This document shows, piece by piece, positions 1 to 12,387 of a stretch of DNA of 64,000 bases. A program made the position numbers and the translations under genes. Position 1 is the stretch's first letter; each line of letters starts with the position of its first letter. The notes below the pieces were generated by a model. The model was not told the origin of the DNA, made no database searches, and worked only from the letters and a program-made list of their open reading frames with translations. The stretch is from Nipponacmea schrenckii (taxonomy: Eukaryota > Mollusca > Gastropoda > Lottiidae): assembly GCA_030562195.1 (NCBI GenBank), contig CM060203.1, forward strand, positions 572,208 through 636,207. Reading direction: 5' to 3'.

Positions 1-3000
1 GTTCTTCTGTAAATAAAATAAAGTAAAAACAATCGGTTCTTCTGTAAATAAAATAAAAAAAAACAATCGGTTCTTCTGTAAATAAAATAAAAAAAAACAA
101 TCGGTTCTTCTGTAAATAAAATAAAGTAAAAACAATCGGTTCTTCTGTAAATAAAATAAAGTAAAAACAATCGGTTCTTCTGTAAATAAAATAAAGTAAA
201 AACAATCGGTTCTTCTGTAAATAAAATAAAGTAAAAACAATCGGTTCTTCTGTAAATAAAATAAAATAAAAACAATCGGTTCTTCTGTAAATAAAATAAA
301 GTAAAAACAATCGGTTCTTCTGTAAATAAAATAAATAAAAACAATCGGTTCTTCTGTAAATAAAATAAAGTAAAAACAATCGGTTCTTCTGTAAATAAAA
401 TAAAGTAAAAACAATCGGTTCTTCTGTAAATAAAATAAAGTAAAAACAATCGGTTCTTCTGTAAATAAAATAAAGTAAAAACAATCGGTTCTTCTGTAAA
501 TAAAATAAAGTAAAAACAATCGGTTCTTCTGTAAATAAAATAAAGTAAAAACAATCGGTTCTTCTGTAAATAAAATAAAGTAAAAACAATCGGTTCTTCT
601 GTAAATAAAATAAAGTAAAAACAATCGGTTCTTCTGTAAATAAAATAAAGTAAAAACAATCGGTTCTTCTGTAAATAAAATAAATAAAAACAATCGGTTC
701 TTCTGTAAATAAAATAAAGTAAAAACAATCGGTTCTTCTGTAAATAAAATAAAGTAAAAACAATCGGTTCTTCTGTAAATAAAATAAAGTAAAAACAATC
801 GGTTCTTCTGTAAATAAAATAAAGTAAAAACAATCGGTTCTTCTGTAAATAAAATAAAGTAAAAACAATCGGTTCTTCTGTAAATAAAATAAAGTAAAAA
901 CAATCGGTTCTTCTGTAAATAAAATAAAGTAAAAACAATCGGTTCTTCTGTAAATAAAATAAAGTAAAAACAATCGGTTCTTCTGTAAATAAAATAAAGT
1001 AAAAACAATCGGTTCTTCTGTAAATAAAATAAAGTAAAAACAATCGGTTCTTCTGTAAATAAAATAAAGTAAAAACAATCGGTTCTTCTGTAAATAAAAT
1101 AAAGTAAAAACAATCGGTTCTTCTGTAAATAAAGTAAAAACAATCGGTTCTTCTGTAAATAAAATAAAGTAAAAACAATCGGTTCTTCTGTAAATAAAAT
1201 AAAGTAAAAACAATCGGTTCTTCTGTAAATAAAATAAAGTAAAAACAATCGGTTCTTCTGTAAATAAAAAAATAAAGTAAAAACAATCGGTTCTTCTGTA
1301 AATAAAATAAAGTAAAAACAATCGGTTCTTCTGTAAATAAAATAAAGTAAAAACAATCGGTTCTTCTGTAAATAAAATAAAATAAAAACAATCGGTTCTT
1401 CTGTAAATAAAATAAAGTAAAAACCATCGGTTCTTCTGTAAATAAAATAAAGTAAAAACAATCGGTTCTTCTGTAAATAAAATAAAGTAAAAACAATCGG
1501 TTCTTCTGTAAATAAAATAAAATAAAAACAATCGGTTCTTCTGTAAATAAAATAAAGTAAAAACAATCGGTTCTTCTGTAAATAAAATAAAGTAAAAACA
1601 ATCGGTTCTTCTGTAAATAAAATAAAGTAAAAACAATCGGTTCTTCTGTAAATAAAATACAGTAAAAACAATCGGTTCTTCTGTTGATAAAATAAAGTAA
1701 AAACAATCGGTTCTTCTGTAAATAAAATAAAGTAAAAACAATCGGTTCTTCTGTAAATAAAATAAAGTAAAAACAATCGGTTCTTCTGTAAATAAAGTAA
1801 AAACAATCGGTTCTTCTGTAAATAAAATAAAGTAAAAACAATCGGTTCTTCTGAAAATAAAATAAAATAAAAACAATCGGTTCTTCTGTAAATAAAATAA
1901 AATAAAAACAATCGGTTCTTCTGTAAATAAAATAAAGTAAAAACAATCGGTTCTTCTGTAAATAAAATAAAGTAAAAACAATCGGTTCTTCTGTAAATAA
2001 AATAAAATAAAAACAATCGGTTCTTCTGTAAATAAAATAAAATAAAAACAATCGGTTCTTCTGTAAATAAAATAAAGTAAAAACAATCGGTTCTTCTGTA
2101 AATAAAATAAAGTAAAAACAATCGGTTCTTCTGTAAATAAAATAAAATAAAAACAATCGGTTCTTCTGAAAATAAAATAAATAAAAACAATCGGTTCTTC
2201 TGTAAATAAAATAAATAAAAACAATCGGTTCTTCTGTAAATAAAATAAAGTAAAAACAATCGGTTCTTCTGTAAATAAAATAAAGTAAAAACAATCGGTT
2301 CTTCTGTAAATAAAATAAAGTAAAAACAATCGGTTCTTCTGAAAATAAAATAAAATAAAAACAATCGGTTCTTCTGTAAATAAAATAAAGTAAAAACAAT
2401 CGGTTCTTCTGTAAATAAAATAAAATAAAAACAATCGGTTCTTCTGTAAATAAAATAAAATAAAAACAATCGGTTCTTCTGTAAATAAAATAAAATAAAA
2501 ACAATCGGTTCTTCTGTAAATAAAATAAAATAAAAACAATCGGTTCTTCTGTAAATAAAATAAAATAAAAACAATCGGTTCTTCTGAAAATAAAATAAAA
2601 TAAAAACAATCGGTTCTTCTGTAAATAAAATAAAATAAAAACAATCGGTTCTTCTGTAAATAAAATAAAGTAAAAACAATCGGTTCTTCTGTAAATAAAA
2701 TAAAGTAAAAACAATCGGTTCTTCTGTAAATAAAATAAAGTAAAAACAATCGGTTCTTCTGTAAATAAAATAAAGTAAAAACAATCGGTTCTTCTGTAAA
2801 TAAAATAAAGTAAAAACAATCGGTTCTTCTGTAAATAAAATAAAAAAACAATCTTCTTCTGTAAATAAAATAAATAAAAAAATCTTCTTCTGTAAAAAAA
2901 TAAAAAAACAATCGGTTCTTCTGTAAATAAAATAAAGTAAAAACAATCGGTTCTGTAAAAAAATAAATAAAAAAAATGGTTCTTCTGTAAATAAAATAAA

Positions 3001-3992
3001 GTAAAAACAATCGGTTCTTCTGTAAATAAAATAAAGTAAAAACAATCGGTTCTTCTGTAAATAAAATAAAGTAAAAACAATCGGTTCTTCTGTAAATAAA
3101 ATAAAGTAAAAACAATCGGTTCTTCTGTAAATAAAATAAAGTAAAAACAATCGGTTCTTCTGTAAATAAAATAAAGTAAAAACAATCGGTTCTTCTGTAA
3201 ATAAAATAAAGTAAAAACAATCGGTTCTTCTGTAAATAAAATAAAGTAAAAACAATCGGTTCTTCTGTAAATAAAATAAAGTAAAAACAATCGGTTCTTC
3301 TGTAAATAAAATAAAGTAAAAACAATCGGTTCTTCTGTAAATAAAATAAAGTAAAAACAATCGGTTCTTCTGTAAATAAAATAAAGTAAAAACAATCGGT
3401 TCTTCTGTAAATAAAATAAAGTAAAAACAATCGGTTCTTCTGTAAATAAAATAAAGTAAAAACAATCGGTTCTTCTGTAAATAAAATAAAGTAAAAACAA
3501 TCGGTTCTTCTGTAAATAAAATAAAGTAAAAACAATCGGTTCTTCTGTAAATAAAATAAAGTAAAAACAATCGGTTCTTCTGTAAATAAAATAAAATAAA
3601 AACAATCGGTTCTTCTGTAAATAAAATAAAGTAAAAACAATCGGTTCTTCTGTAAATAAAATAAAGTAAAAACAATCGGTTCTTCTGTAAATAAAATAAA
3701 ATAAAAACAATCGGTTCTTCTGTAAATAAAATAAAGTAAAAACAATCGGTTCTTCTGTAAATAAAATAAAATAAAAACAATCGGTTCTTCTGTAAATAAA
3801 ATAAAGTAAAAACAATCGGTTCTTCTGTAAATAAAATAAAATAAAAACAATCGGTTCTTCTGTAAATAAAATAAAGTAAAAACAATCGGTTCTTCTGTAA
3901 ATAAAATAAAGTAAAAACAATCGGTTCTTCTGTAAATAAAATAAAGTAAAAACAATCGGCTCTTCTGTAATTAATATAAATAAAAAACAATC
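1..3992. repeat. 35-bp minisatellite array, about 113 copies
   Basis: A near-perfect tandem array with a 35-bp unit (starting GTTCTTCTGTAAATAAAATA and ending CAATCG) runs from the first base to about 3992, so its left end is outside the window. Most units are identical. Variants differ mainly by GT/A in the AAAGTAAAAA segment and by 1-4 bp deletions. Units near 2840-2980 and at the right end are the most degenerate, as expected at array edges or patches of low gene conversion. No gene is visible in it. Confidence 0.98.
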
Positions 3993-5782
<1,790 letters not shown>

Positions 5783-5818
5783 ATGAACGGTTTGATTCTA
5801 GTTTTAGTTTTCTCTTCG
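5783..5818 (+). CDS. Small secreted Cys-rich protein, exon 1 (signal peptide)
   Basis: First coding exon of a small secreted protein assembled here from five exon positions (5783-5818, 6472-6489, 6976-7075, 8849-8944, then one of three terminal exons). It encodes MNGLILVLVFSS and ends at a strong donor TCG|GTAAGT, phase 0. With the next exon it forms a typical hydrophobic signal peptide. The complete product is about 125 residues with up to 14 cysteines. The spacing C-x6-C-x4-CC, then G-E-x-C, C-x-C and G-L-x-C, resembles the colipase/prokineticin/Dickkopf disulfide fold, but I cannot name an orthologue. It should be exported from the cell. Function is unknown: hormone-like, defence or matrix roles are all possible. 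Confidence 0.72.
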
Positions 5819-6471
5819 GTAAGTTATGGTTATGGCACGCTGGAAAACATCGCATAACGAATATGGTTTTAATATAATTAGAGCGCTTGATGATAAATGA
5901 AATGAAACAAATGGAGTTTTACGTCCTACTCTTCGCTAGATGATAGAGTGGATATAATCTAATAAGGAGCTAGATGATAAGACGTGGTTTTGACACGATG
6001 GCTGGGAAGAAATTCAAGAAATGAACCTTTCCAGATTTACAATTTCTATTGTAGTATTTTATATAAGTTGAAAAAACGAAGCGAATACTGAAAACTCGTA
6101 GGAGTCGAGAAGGGGTGGGGCTTTATTGTGGTTGTTTATTGAAGGTGGTCGTGTGAGCAGGATATACTGATAATCTGTCTTATACAAATAATAGTTCAAT
6201 ATGTTTGGGAGTTATTTGGGTCTTGATTATTTAAATAATCTTCGAAAGTATTTTAGGCCTACTGTACGTAAATCGCACAAATCTTCAGTTAGAATATAAG
6301 TAGGTCACTTTTATCTTTATATATTTATTTTAAAGACGGGTCGTTAATTTAACTCACAAACACGTGGACTGCATACTGTGAACACTTTTACTGGGTAGCT
6401 TAGTAGCTTAGCCAAGGATTGGGTTAGATAAATAACAAACCTGACCATTTCATTTTATCTTATCGTTACAG

Positions 6472-6489
6472 GTGCTGTTGTCTGTTCAG
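6472..6489 (+). CDS. Small secreted Cys-rich protein, exon 2 (18-bp microexon)
   Basis: An 18-nt exon between a good acceptor (TTACAG) and donor (CAG|GTAACT), phase 0 on both sides. It encodes VLLSVQ, which completes the hydrophobic core and cleavage region of the signal peptide started in exon 1. Skipping it would keep the frame but shorten the hydrophobic stretch to about eight residues. The inference rests on splice signals, phase and the sense of the joined peptide. No transcript is available. Confidence 0.62.
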
Positions 6490-6678
6490 GTAACTAATTC
6501 ACTGTTTAATATATAAACAAATTACCAAAATGAAAATAATAGAGTTTTACGCCCTACTTTTCTGCATATTATGGTTTAATGAAGACGGACAAAGCCATGC
6601 AGTGTGCAACAGGAGATATTTTTCCAGGGCAGCGACATTAACCTAATCTTTTTTCGTATTCCAACGGTTGAGAGATCT

Positions 6679-6983
6679 TTAATGTTCGCCGCCTGTAGCA
6701 CACGGTTTCTTTCCCATCCGCACGGCTGTCCTTGTCAGTCTCCATAAACATCAATTTAAAGTGTTGATGTTATACTAATGTTTTATTTCTCCAAATCATC
6801 TGTACGTTTTGTAGTCAACATTTTTAATGTTCGCCGCCTATAGCAAACGGTTTATGTGCCATCCGACCTACAAGACGCTATAGCCATTCAGTCTCTGTAG
6901 ACACCAATTGAAAGTGTTTATTTTTACTTGGGATACTAATGTTTTATTTCTCCGAATCATTTCTCCGTTTTTTAGTCAGCATC
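6679..6983 (+). repeat. Two imperfect direct copies covering the exon-3 splice acceptor
   Basis: A segment of about 145-160 bp starting TTAATGTTCGCCGCCT occurs at 6679-6823 and again at 6824-6983. The second copy ends in the real acceptor of exon 3 (TTTTTTAG at 6968-6975). The first ends in the matching decoy GTTTTGTAG at 6806-6814 with no exon behind it. The core resembles sequence near 41495-41570, so it may derive from a dispersed repeat. Confidence 0.8.
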
Positions 6984-7075
6984 GACCGTATCAACCTGTA
7001 AAACATCATACGAATGTGGTAAAGGATCTTGTTGTCGAGATGATAAACAGCGGGTTATTTCTAACCAAAATGGCG
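6976..7075 (+). CDS. Small secreted Cys-rich protein, exon 3
   Basis: A 100-bp exon with acceptor TTTTTTAG and donor GGCG|GTAAGG, phase 0 in and phase 1 out. It encodes the start of the mature protein, SASTVSTCKTSYECGKGSCC, followed by a polar stretch ending in an Asn/Gly-rich turn. Four cysteines in the pattern C-x6-C-x4-CC match the N-terminal half of colipase/prokineticin/Dickkopf-type domains. Another frame is open across the same bases but has no cysteine pattern and does not splice in phase with its neighbours, so it was set aside. Confidence 0.72.
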
Positions 7076-7136
7076 GTAAGGACACTCTGTTATTTAAAGT
7101 TGTGACTTGTTCAAGGTGGTGTATCACCAATTATTT

Positions 7137-8792
7137 CAATCAGCTGTTAAAACAACACAAATATAGCCAAGACTTATATTCTCAATCAGCTGTTAAAACA
7201 ACACAAATATAGCCAAGACTTATATTCTTAACCAGCTGTTAAAACAACACAAATATAGCCAAGACTTATATTCTCAATCAGCTGATAAAACAACACAAAT
7301 ATAGCCAAGACTTATACTCTCAATCAGCTGTTAAAACAACACAAATATAGCCAAGACTTATATTCTCAATCAGCTGTTAAAACAACACAAATATAGCCAA
7401 GACTTATATTCTCAATCAGCTGTTAAAACAACACAAATATAGCCAAGACTTATATTCTCAATCAGCTGATAAAACAACACAAATATAGCCAAGACTTATA
7501 CTCTCAATCAGCTGTTAAAACAACACAAATATAGCCAAGACTTATATTCTCAATCAGCTGTTAAAACAACACAAATATAGCCAAGACTTATATTCTCAAT
7601 CAGCTGTTAAAACAACACAAATATAGCCAAGACTTATACTCTCAATCAGCTGTAAACAACACAAATATAGCCAAGACTTAAACTCTCAATCAGCTGATAA
7701 AACAACACAAATATAGCCAAGACTTATACTCTCAATCAGCTGTTAAAACAACACAAATATAGCCAAGACTTATATTCTTAATCAGCTGATAAAACAACAC
7801 AAATATAGCCAAGACTTATATTCTCAATCAGCTGTTAAAACAACACAAATATAGCCAAGACTTATACTCTCAATCAGCTGATAAAACAACACAAATATAG
7901 CCAAGACTTATACTCTCAATCAGCTGTTATAACAACACAAATATAGCCAAGACTTTTACTCTCAATCAGCTGTTAAAACAGCACGAATATAGCCAAGACT
8001 TATATTCTCAATCAGCTGATAAAACAACACAAATATAGCCAAGACTTATACTCTCAATCAGATGTTATAACAACACAAATATAGCCAAGACTTTTACTCT
8101 CAATCAGCTGTTAAAACAGCACGAATATAGCCAAGACTTATATTCTCAATCAGCTGATAAAACAACACAAATATAGCCAAGACTTATACTCTCAATCAGC
8201 TGATATAACAACACAAATATAGCCAAGACTTTTACTCTCAATCAGCTGTTAAAACAGCACGAATATAGCCAAGACTTATATTCTCAATCAGCTGATAAAA
8301 CAACACAAATATAGCCAAGACTTTTACTCTCAATCAGCTGTTAAAACAGCACGAATATAGCCAAGACTTTTACTCTCAATCAGCTGTTAAAACAGCACAC
8401 ATATAGCCAAGACTTATATTCTCAATCAGCTGTTAAAACAACACAAATATAGCCAAGACTTATATTCTCAATCAGCTGTTAAAAAAAACACAAATATAGC
8501 CAAGACTTTTACTCTCAATCAGCTGTTAAAACAGCACGAATATAGCCAAGACTTATATTCTCAATCAGCTGTTAAAACAACACAAATATAGCCAAGACTT
8601 ATATTCTCAATCAGCTGTTAAAAAAAACACAAATATAGCCAAGACTTTTACTCTCAATCAGCTGTTAAAACAACACAAATATAGCCAAGACTTATATTCT
8701 CAATCAGCTGTTAAAACAACACAAATATAGCCAAGACTTATATTCTCAATCAGCTGTTAAAACAACACAAATATAGCCAAGACTTATATTCT
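7137..8792. repeat. 46-bp minisatellite in intron 3, 36 copies
   Basis: The tandem 46-bp unit begins CAATCAGCTGTTAAAACAAC and contains one CAGCTG (E-box palindrome) per unit. 1656 bp equals 36.0 units. Between about 7900 and 8400 variant units (CAGCTGTTATAA, CAGCACGAATAT, TTTTACTCT) recur in a fixed three-unit order, giving a 138-bp higher-order repeat. The array ends 56 bp before exon 4 of the Cys-rich gene. Confidence 0.97.
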
Positions 8793-8848
8793 TGTAAAAA
8801 ATATTGTTTGGATCTTGAAAGACTTTTAAAATTCTAGTGGTATTTCAG

Positions 8849-8944
8849 GTTTTATCCATGTGCTAGGAGATCAGAAAGGTATGTGTGTTGTTGGTAAAGC
8901 TCAGAAAGGGGAACTCTGTGATTCAGCTTGTGATTGTGATACTG
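8849..8944 (+). CDS. Small secreted Cys-rich protein, exon 4
   Basis: A 96-bp exon (acceptor TATTTCAG, donor ACTG|GTAAGG), phase 1 in and phase 1 out. It carries four cysteines in the order MC, GELC, SAC, DC. The GELC...C-D-C-D-T-G string lines up with the 'GE.C....C.C..GL.C' segment of the prokineticin/Dickkopf C-rich motif. It joins in phase to any of the three downstream terminal exons, all of which begin (G)L-x-C-Y. Confidence 0.75.
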
Positions 8945-8959
8945 GTAAGGTTTTATAGG

Positions 8960-9085
8960 ATTTTATATTATATAAATATTTTTTTTTATATTATATAAAT
9001 ATTTTTTTTATATTATATTAATATATTTTTTTTTATATTATATTTATCATTTTTTTTTATATTATATAAATATATTTTTTCTTCT
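8960..9085. repeat. Short AT-rich tandem repeat (TTTTTTTATATTATATAAATA type)
   Basis: About five degenerate copies of a ~25-30 bp T-run plus ATATTATATAAATA unit, directly after the exon-4 donor. Confidence 0.8.
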
Positions 9086-9160
9086 ATATCATTTATTTAG
9101 ATCTATCTTTAAAAATAAATATTCTTTATTCTTAACAACAATTTATTCGCTTATTCATTT

Positions 9161-9930
9161 TCCTATTCATTTTATATTTCATTATTTCAATTCTACTTTC
9201 TATTCATTTTATAGTTTAATTCCTTATTTCAATTCTACTTCTATTCATTTTATAGTTTAATTCCTTATTTCAATTCTACTTTCTATTCATTTTATAGTTT
9301 AATTCCTTATTTCAATTCTACTTTCTATTCATTTTATAGTTTAATTCCTTATTTCAATTCTACTTTCTATTCATTTTATAGTTTAATTCCTTATTTCAAT
9401 TCTACTTTCTATTCATTTTATAGTTTAATTCCTTATTTCAATTCTACTTTCTATTCATTTTATAGTTTAATTCCTTATTTCAATTCTACTTTCTATTCAT
9501 TTTATAGTTTAATTCGTTATTTCAATTCTACTTTCTATTCATTTTATAGTTTAATTCCTTATTTCAATTCTACTTTCTATTCATTTTATAGTTTAATTCC
9601 TTATTTCAATTCTACTTTCTATTCATTTTATAGTTTAATTCCTTATTTCAATTCTACTTTCTATTCATTTTATAGTTTAATTCCTTATTTCAATTCTACT
9701 TTCTATTCATTTTATAGTTTAATTCCTTATTTCAATTCTACTTTCTATTCATTTTATAGTTTAATTCCTTATTTCAATTCTACTTTCTATTCATTTTATA
9801 GTTTAATTCCTTATTTCAATTCTACTTTCTATTCATTTTATAGTTTAATTCCTTATTTCAATTCTACTTTCTATTCATTTTATAGTTTAATTCCTTATTT
9901 CAATTCTACTTTCTATTTATTTTTATCGAG
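9161..9930. repeat. 42-bp minisatellite in intron 4, about 18 copies
   Basis: Tandem 42-bp units (starting TTTCTATTCATTTTATAGTT), nearly identical in the centre and diverged at both ends. It lies in the intron before the terminal-exon cluster and ends about 67 bp upstream of exon 5a. Confidence 0.97.
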
Positions 9931-9997
9931 TTTATTTCCTTATAATTTCAATCTGGGAAACGCCAACACAATGGTTAAACTGCGAGTATAATTTCAG

Positions 9998-10131
9998 GAT
10001 TGACCTGTTATCGCCCTATGTCAGGTAGATGTTGTGTACCTCGAACCTGTCATGACGAAACTTATGTTAAAGAACGACAGGCTTACTGGGCCACGTGTCA
10101 CCAAAATCCAGCATGTCATTTTCCACATTAA
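9998..10131 (+). CDS. Small secreted Cys-rich protein, alternative last exon 5a
   Basis: Acceptor ATTTCAG, phase 1 in, 43 codons plus TAA. It encodes a GLTCYRPMSG start, then RCC, a TCHDE motif, a YW pair and two more cysteines, ending HFPH. Six cysteines. It is one of three paralogous terminal exons (5a, 5b, 5c). Each has its own stop, so a transcript can use only one. An ATTAAA overlaps the stop at 10127-10132. Identity among the copies is highest at CYxPM, TCHDE.YV and AYWA.C. Confidence 0.78.
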
Positions 10132-10613
10132 AATCTAAATTCTAGTGTTATTTCTAGGTTTTATTTTAGGCCTGTGACATCTACCCTCCTTATTAAAACA
10201 TGGATTTTTTTAGGGTGTATTGATCAAAGCACTGGACTGGGTCATTGCAATAATTCATTAAACAGATAGTAAAATGTTTATGTGTATCACACTGTTATCA
10301 TCATTTACACTATTCTAATTTTCAATCAGATGTCAGTGGTTCCTGTAGTTCCACTAAAAGTAAATGTTTGATAACGGATCTCAAGGCCTTTCGTGGTACA
10401 ACCATACTATTGGGATTAGTGACATCATTAAACTCGAAGTTTTAGAATAATTACAGGAACGTCTGATTTAAAATTAGAATGATTTGAATCAATGTTCTCA
10501 GTGATTCACAGAATTGCATAACACCTCTTTACAATCTCTTTAATGTGAAAGACATTCCCGACCAACCAATAAAATACATGACATCAATTCTATGGAGAGA
10601 TATTTTCTTTTAG

Positions 10614-10744
10614 GCCTAAAATGTTACCAGCCTATGGCAGGCATTCCCATGCCGATCACCTGTCACGATGAGGCTTACGTTAAACAACAACAAGCCTTTT
10701 GGGCTAACTGTAATAGAAATCCATTGTGTGCCATCCCTGTTTAA
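10614..10744 (+). CDS. Small secreted Cys-rich protein, alternative last exon 5b
   Basis: Acceptor TTTTAG, phase 1 in, 42 codons plus TAA. It is clearly homologous to 5a and 5c (GLKCYQPM, TCHDEAYV, FWANC), but the adjacent cysteine pair is gone: the segment reads GIPMPITC, one residue shorter, leaving four cysteines. AATAAA follows at 10760-10765. The reading frame is intact, so this is a diverged isoform or an early pseudo-exon, not an obvious pseudogene. Confidence 0.74.
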
Positions 10745-10796
10745 AGGAGACCAACGAGAAATAAAATGTTGATATTAAACTATATTGTTTTTCTAG

Positions 10797-10930
10797 GGTT
10801 GAAATGTTATCGTCCAATGACCGGCATGTGTTGTCTACCTTCCACTTGTCATGATGAAGTCTACGTTCAAAAACAGCAAGCCTATTGGGCCAACTGTTTG
10901 AAAAACCCCAATTGCGCCTTCCCCAAATAA
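10797..10930 (+). CDS. Small secreted Cys-rich protein, alternative last exon 5c
   Basis: Acceptor TTTTTCTAG, phase 1 in, 43 codons plus TAA, six cysteines (GLKCYRPM, MCC, TCHDEVYV, YWANC, NCAF). It starts only 52 bp after the stop of 5b. AATAAA overlaps the stop (10926-10931), and a second copy lies at 10940-10945, a likely polyadenylation signal. Its close match to 5a in length and cysteine pattern suggests both keep the ancestral fold. Confidence 0.77.
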
Positions 10931-11002
10931 AACTCATGAAATAAATTAATTATTGATTTCAAATATTTATTTAAGCACCATCATGCGTAGACCTACCTAT
11001 AA

Positions 11003-11610
11003 CGTCCAAACCTATAAGATACAGAACAGTAGGATATAAAACTCTATTTCATTTCATTAGTCCAATAAGATACAGAACAGTAGGATATAAAACTCTATTT
11101 CATTTCATTATTCCAATAAGATACAGAACAGTAGGATATACAACTCTATTTCATTAGTCCAACAAGATACAGAACAGTAGGATATAAAACTCTATTTCAT
11201 TTCATTAGTCCAATAAGATACAGAACAGTAGGATATAAAACTCTATTTCATTTCATTAGTCCAATAAGATACAGAACAGTAGAATATAAAACTCTATTTC
11301 ATTTCATTAGTCCAATAAGATACAGAACAGTGGATATAAAACTCTATTTCATTTATTAGTCAATAGATACAGAACAGTGGATATAAAACTATTTATTTCA
11401 TTAGTCCAATAAGATACAGAACAGTAGGATATAAAACTATATTTCATTTCATTAGTCCAATAAGATACAGAACAGTAGGATATACAACTCTATTTCATTT
11501 CATTAGTCCAATAAGATACAGAACAGTAGGATATAAACTCTATTTCATTTCATCAGTTAATTAAGATACACAACATAGGATATAAAACTCCTTTCATAAA
11601 GTGTCATTAG
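11003..11610. repeat. 51-bp minisatellite made from a SINE tail, about 11 copies
   Basis: Tandem units of 51 bp starting GTCCAATAAGATACAGAACA and containing 'AAAACTCTATTTCATTTCATT'. The same string, singly, is found at 5540, 5908, 6537, 29450 and 30475 in a SINE 3' end, so this array looks like local amplification of a SINE tail. Confidence 0.93.
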
Positions 11611-12387
11611 TCCAATTTTAATGATTACAGATACATGTAGGTTAAAATCTTTTTCCACTTCAGCAACGTTAATTAAGGATACACAACAATCAAGATCATT
11701 CTACAAACTGTTTTGAAAAGTGTTTTATATAATTGTAGGTTTCTAAAGTCCTCACCGTCCAGAGTCAAATGTATCTGTATACAATTATAACGTAGTATAT
11801 AGGTTACTCAAGAATCAAGGGATTCTTTCTACTATCTTTGTGCCTTGGTCAAACCTCTTGGATTGATTTTACAATGATAACAACTTAGGTTAACAACTTA
11901 TAAGGATCCTTTCTACCAGCTGGTCCTTGGTCAAACCTCTTGGTATTGATTTTACAAAGATAACAACTTAGGTTCACATTCACATAAAGCCTTTCGTGTT
12001 GGGTGACTGGGTGAGGTCAGAAAACCTCTTGATTCCTGAAAGTGCAGCTTGGAGACCCGGCCCCCTATAAAGAAATATACCACGGTGTTTCATTATGATA
12101 TCATTTATTCACAGCAGCATTTATTCAAATTACGTCATACAAAATACAAGACAAGGGGTTATATCTGAAACTTAAAAAAAAAGGTGCCGTATAAAAACAC
12201 AGAAAGATATTTCATTTTCTAAATAGAATTTAAAACGCGAATAAAAATAATGATAATTATCAAACTATTCTTAATTAAAACCTAAGCATAACAATATTGA
12301 TATTGAAACTTAGTAAAAAGGTGTTGTATATAGAAACACAAAGAGCTTCATTTTCTAAATACTATCTATAACCAAATCAGTTGAATT
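11611..12387. other. Intergenic, no gene; dispersed repeat in two tandem pieces
   Basis: At 11815-12010 two ~90-bp related pieces carry 'CCTTGGTCAAACCTCTTGG' and 'GATAACAACTTAGGTT'. The same family occurs at 31455-31540 (opposite orientation) and 59425-59490, where the extra 'ACCGCCGTGACAG' is kept. Nothing else is recognised. Confidence 0.6.

Noticed and set aside
1..3992. CRISPR array
   Set aside because: There are no unique spacers; the whole unit repeats. The same holds for the other arrays, and the genome is eukaryotic.
6908..7105. 65-codon frame overlapping exon 3 of the Cys-rich gene
   Set aside because: It is in a different frame from the spliced product, starts in the intron and has no cysteine pattern.
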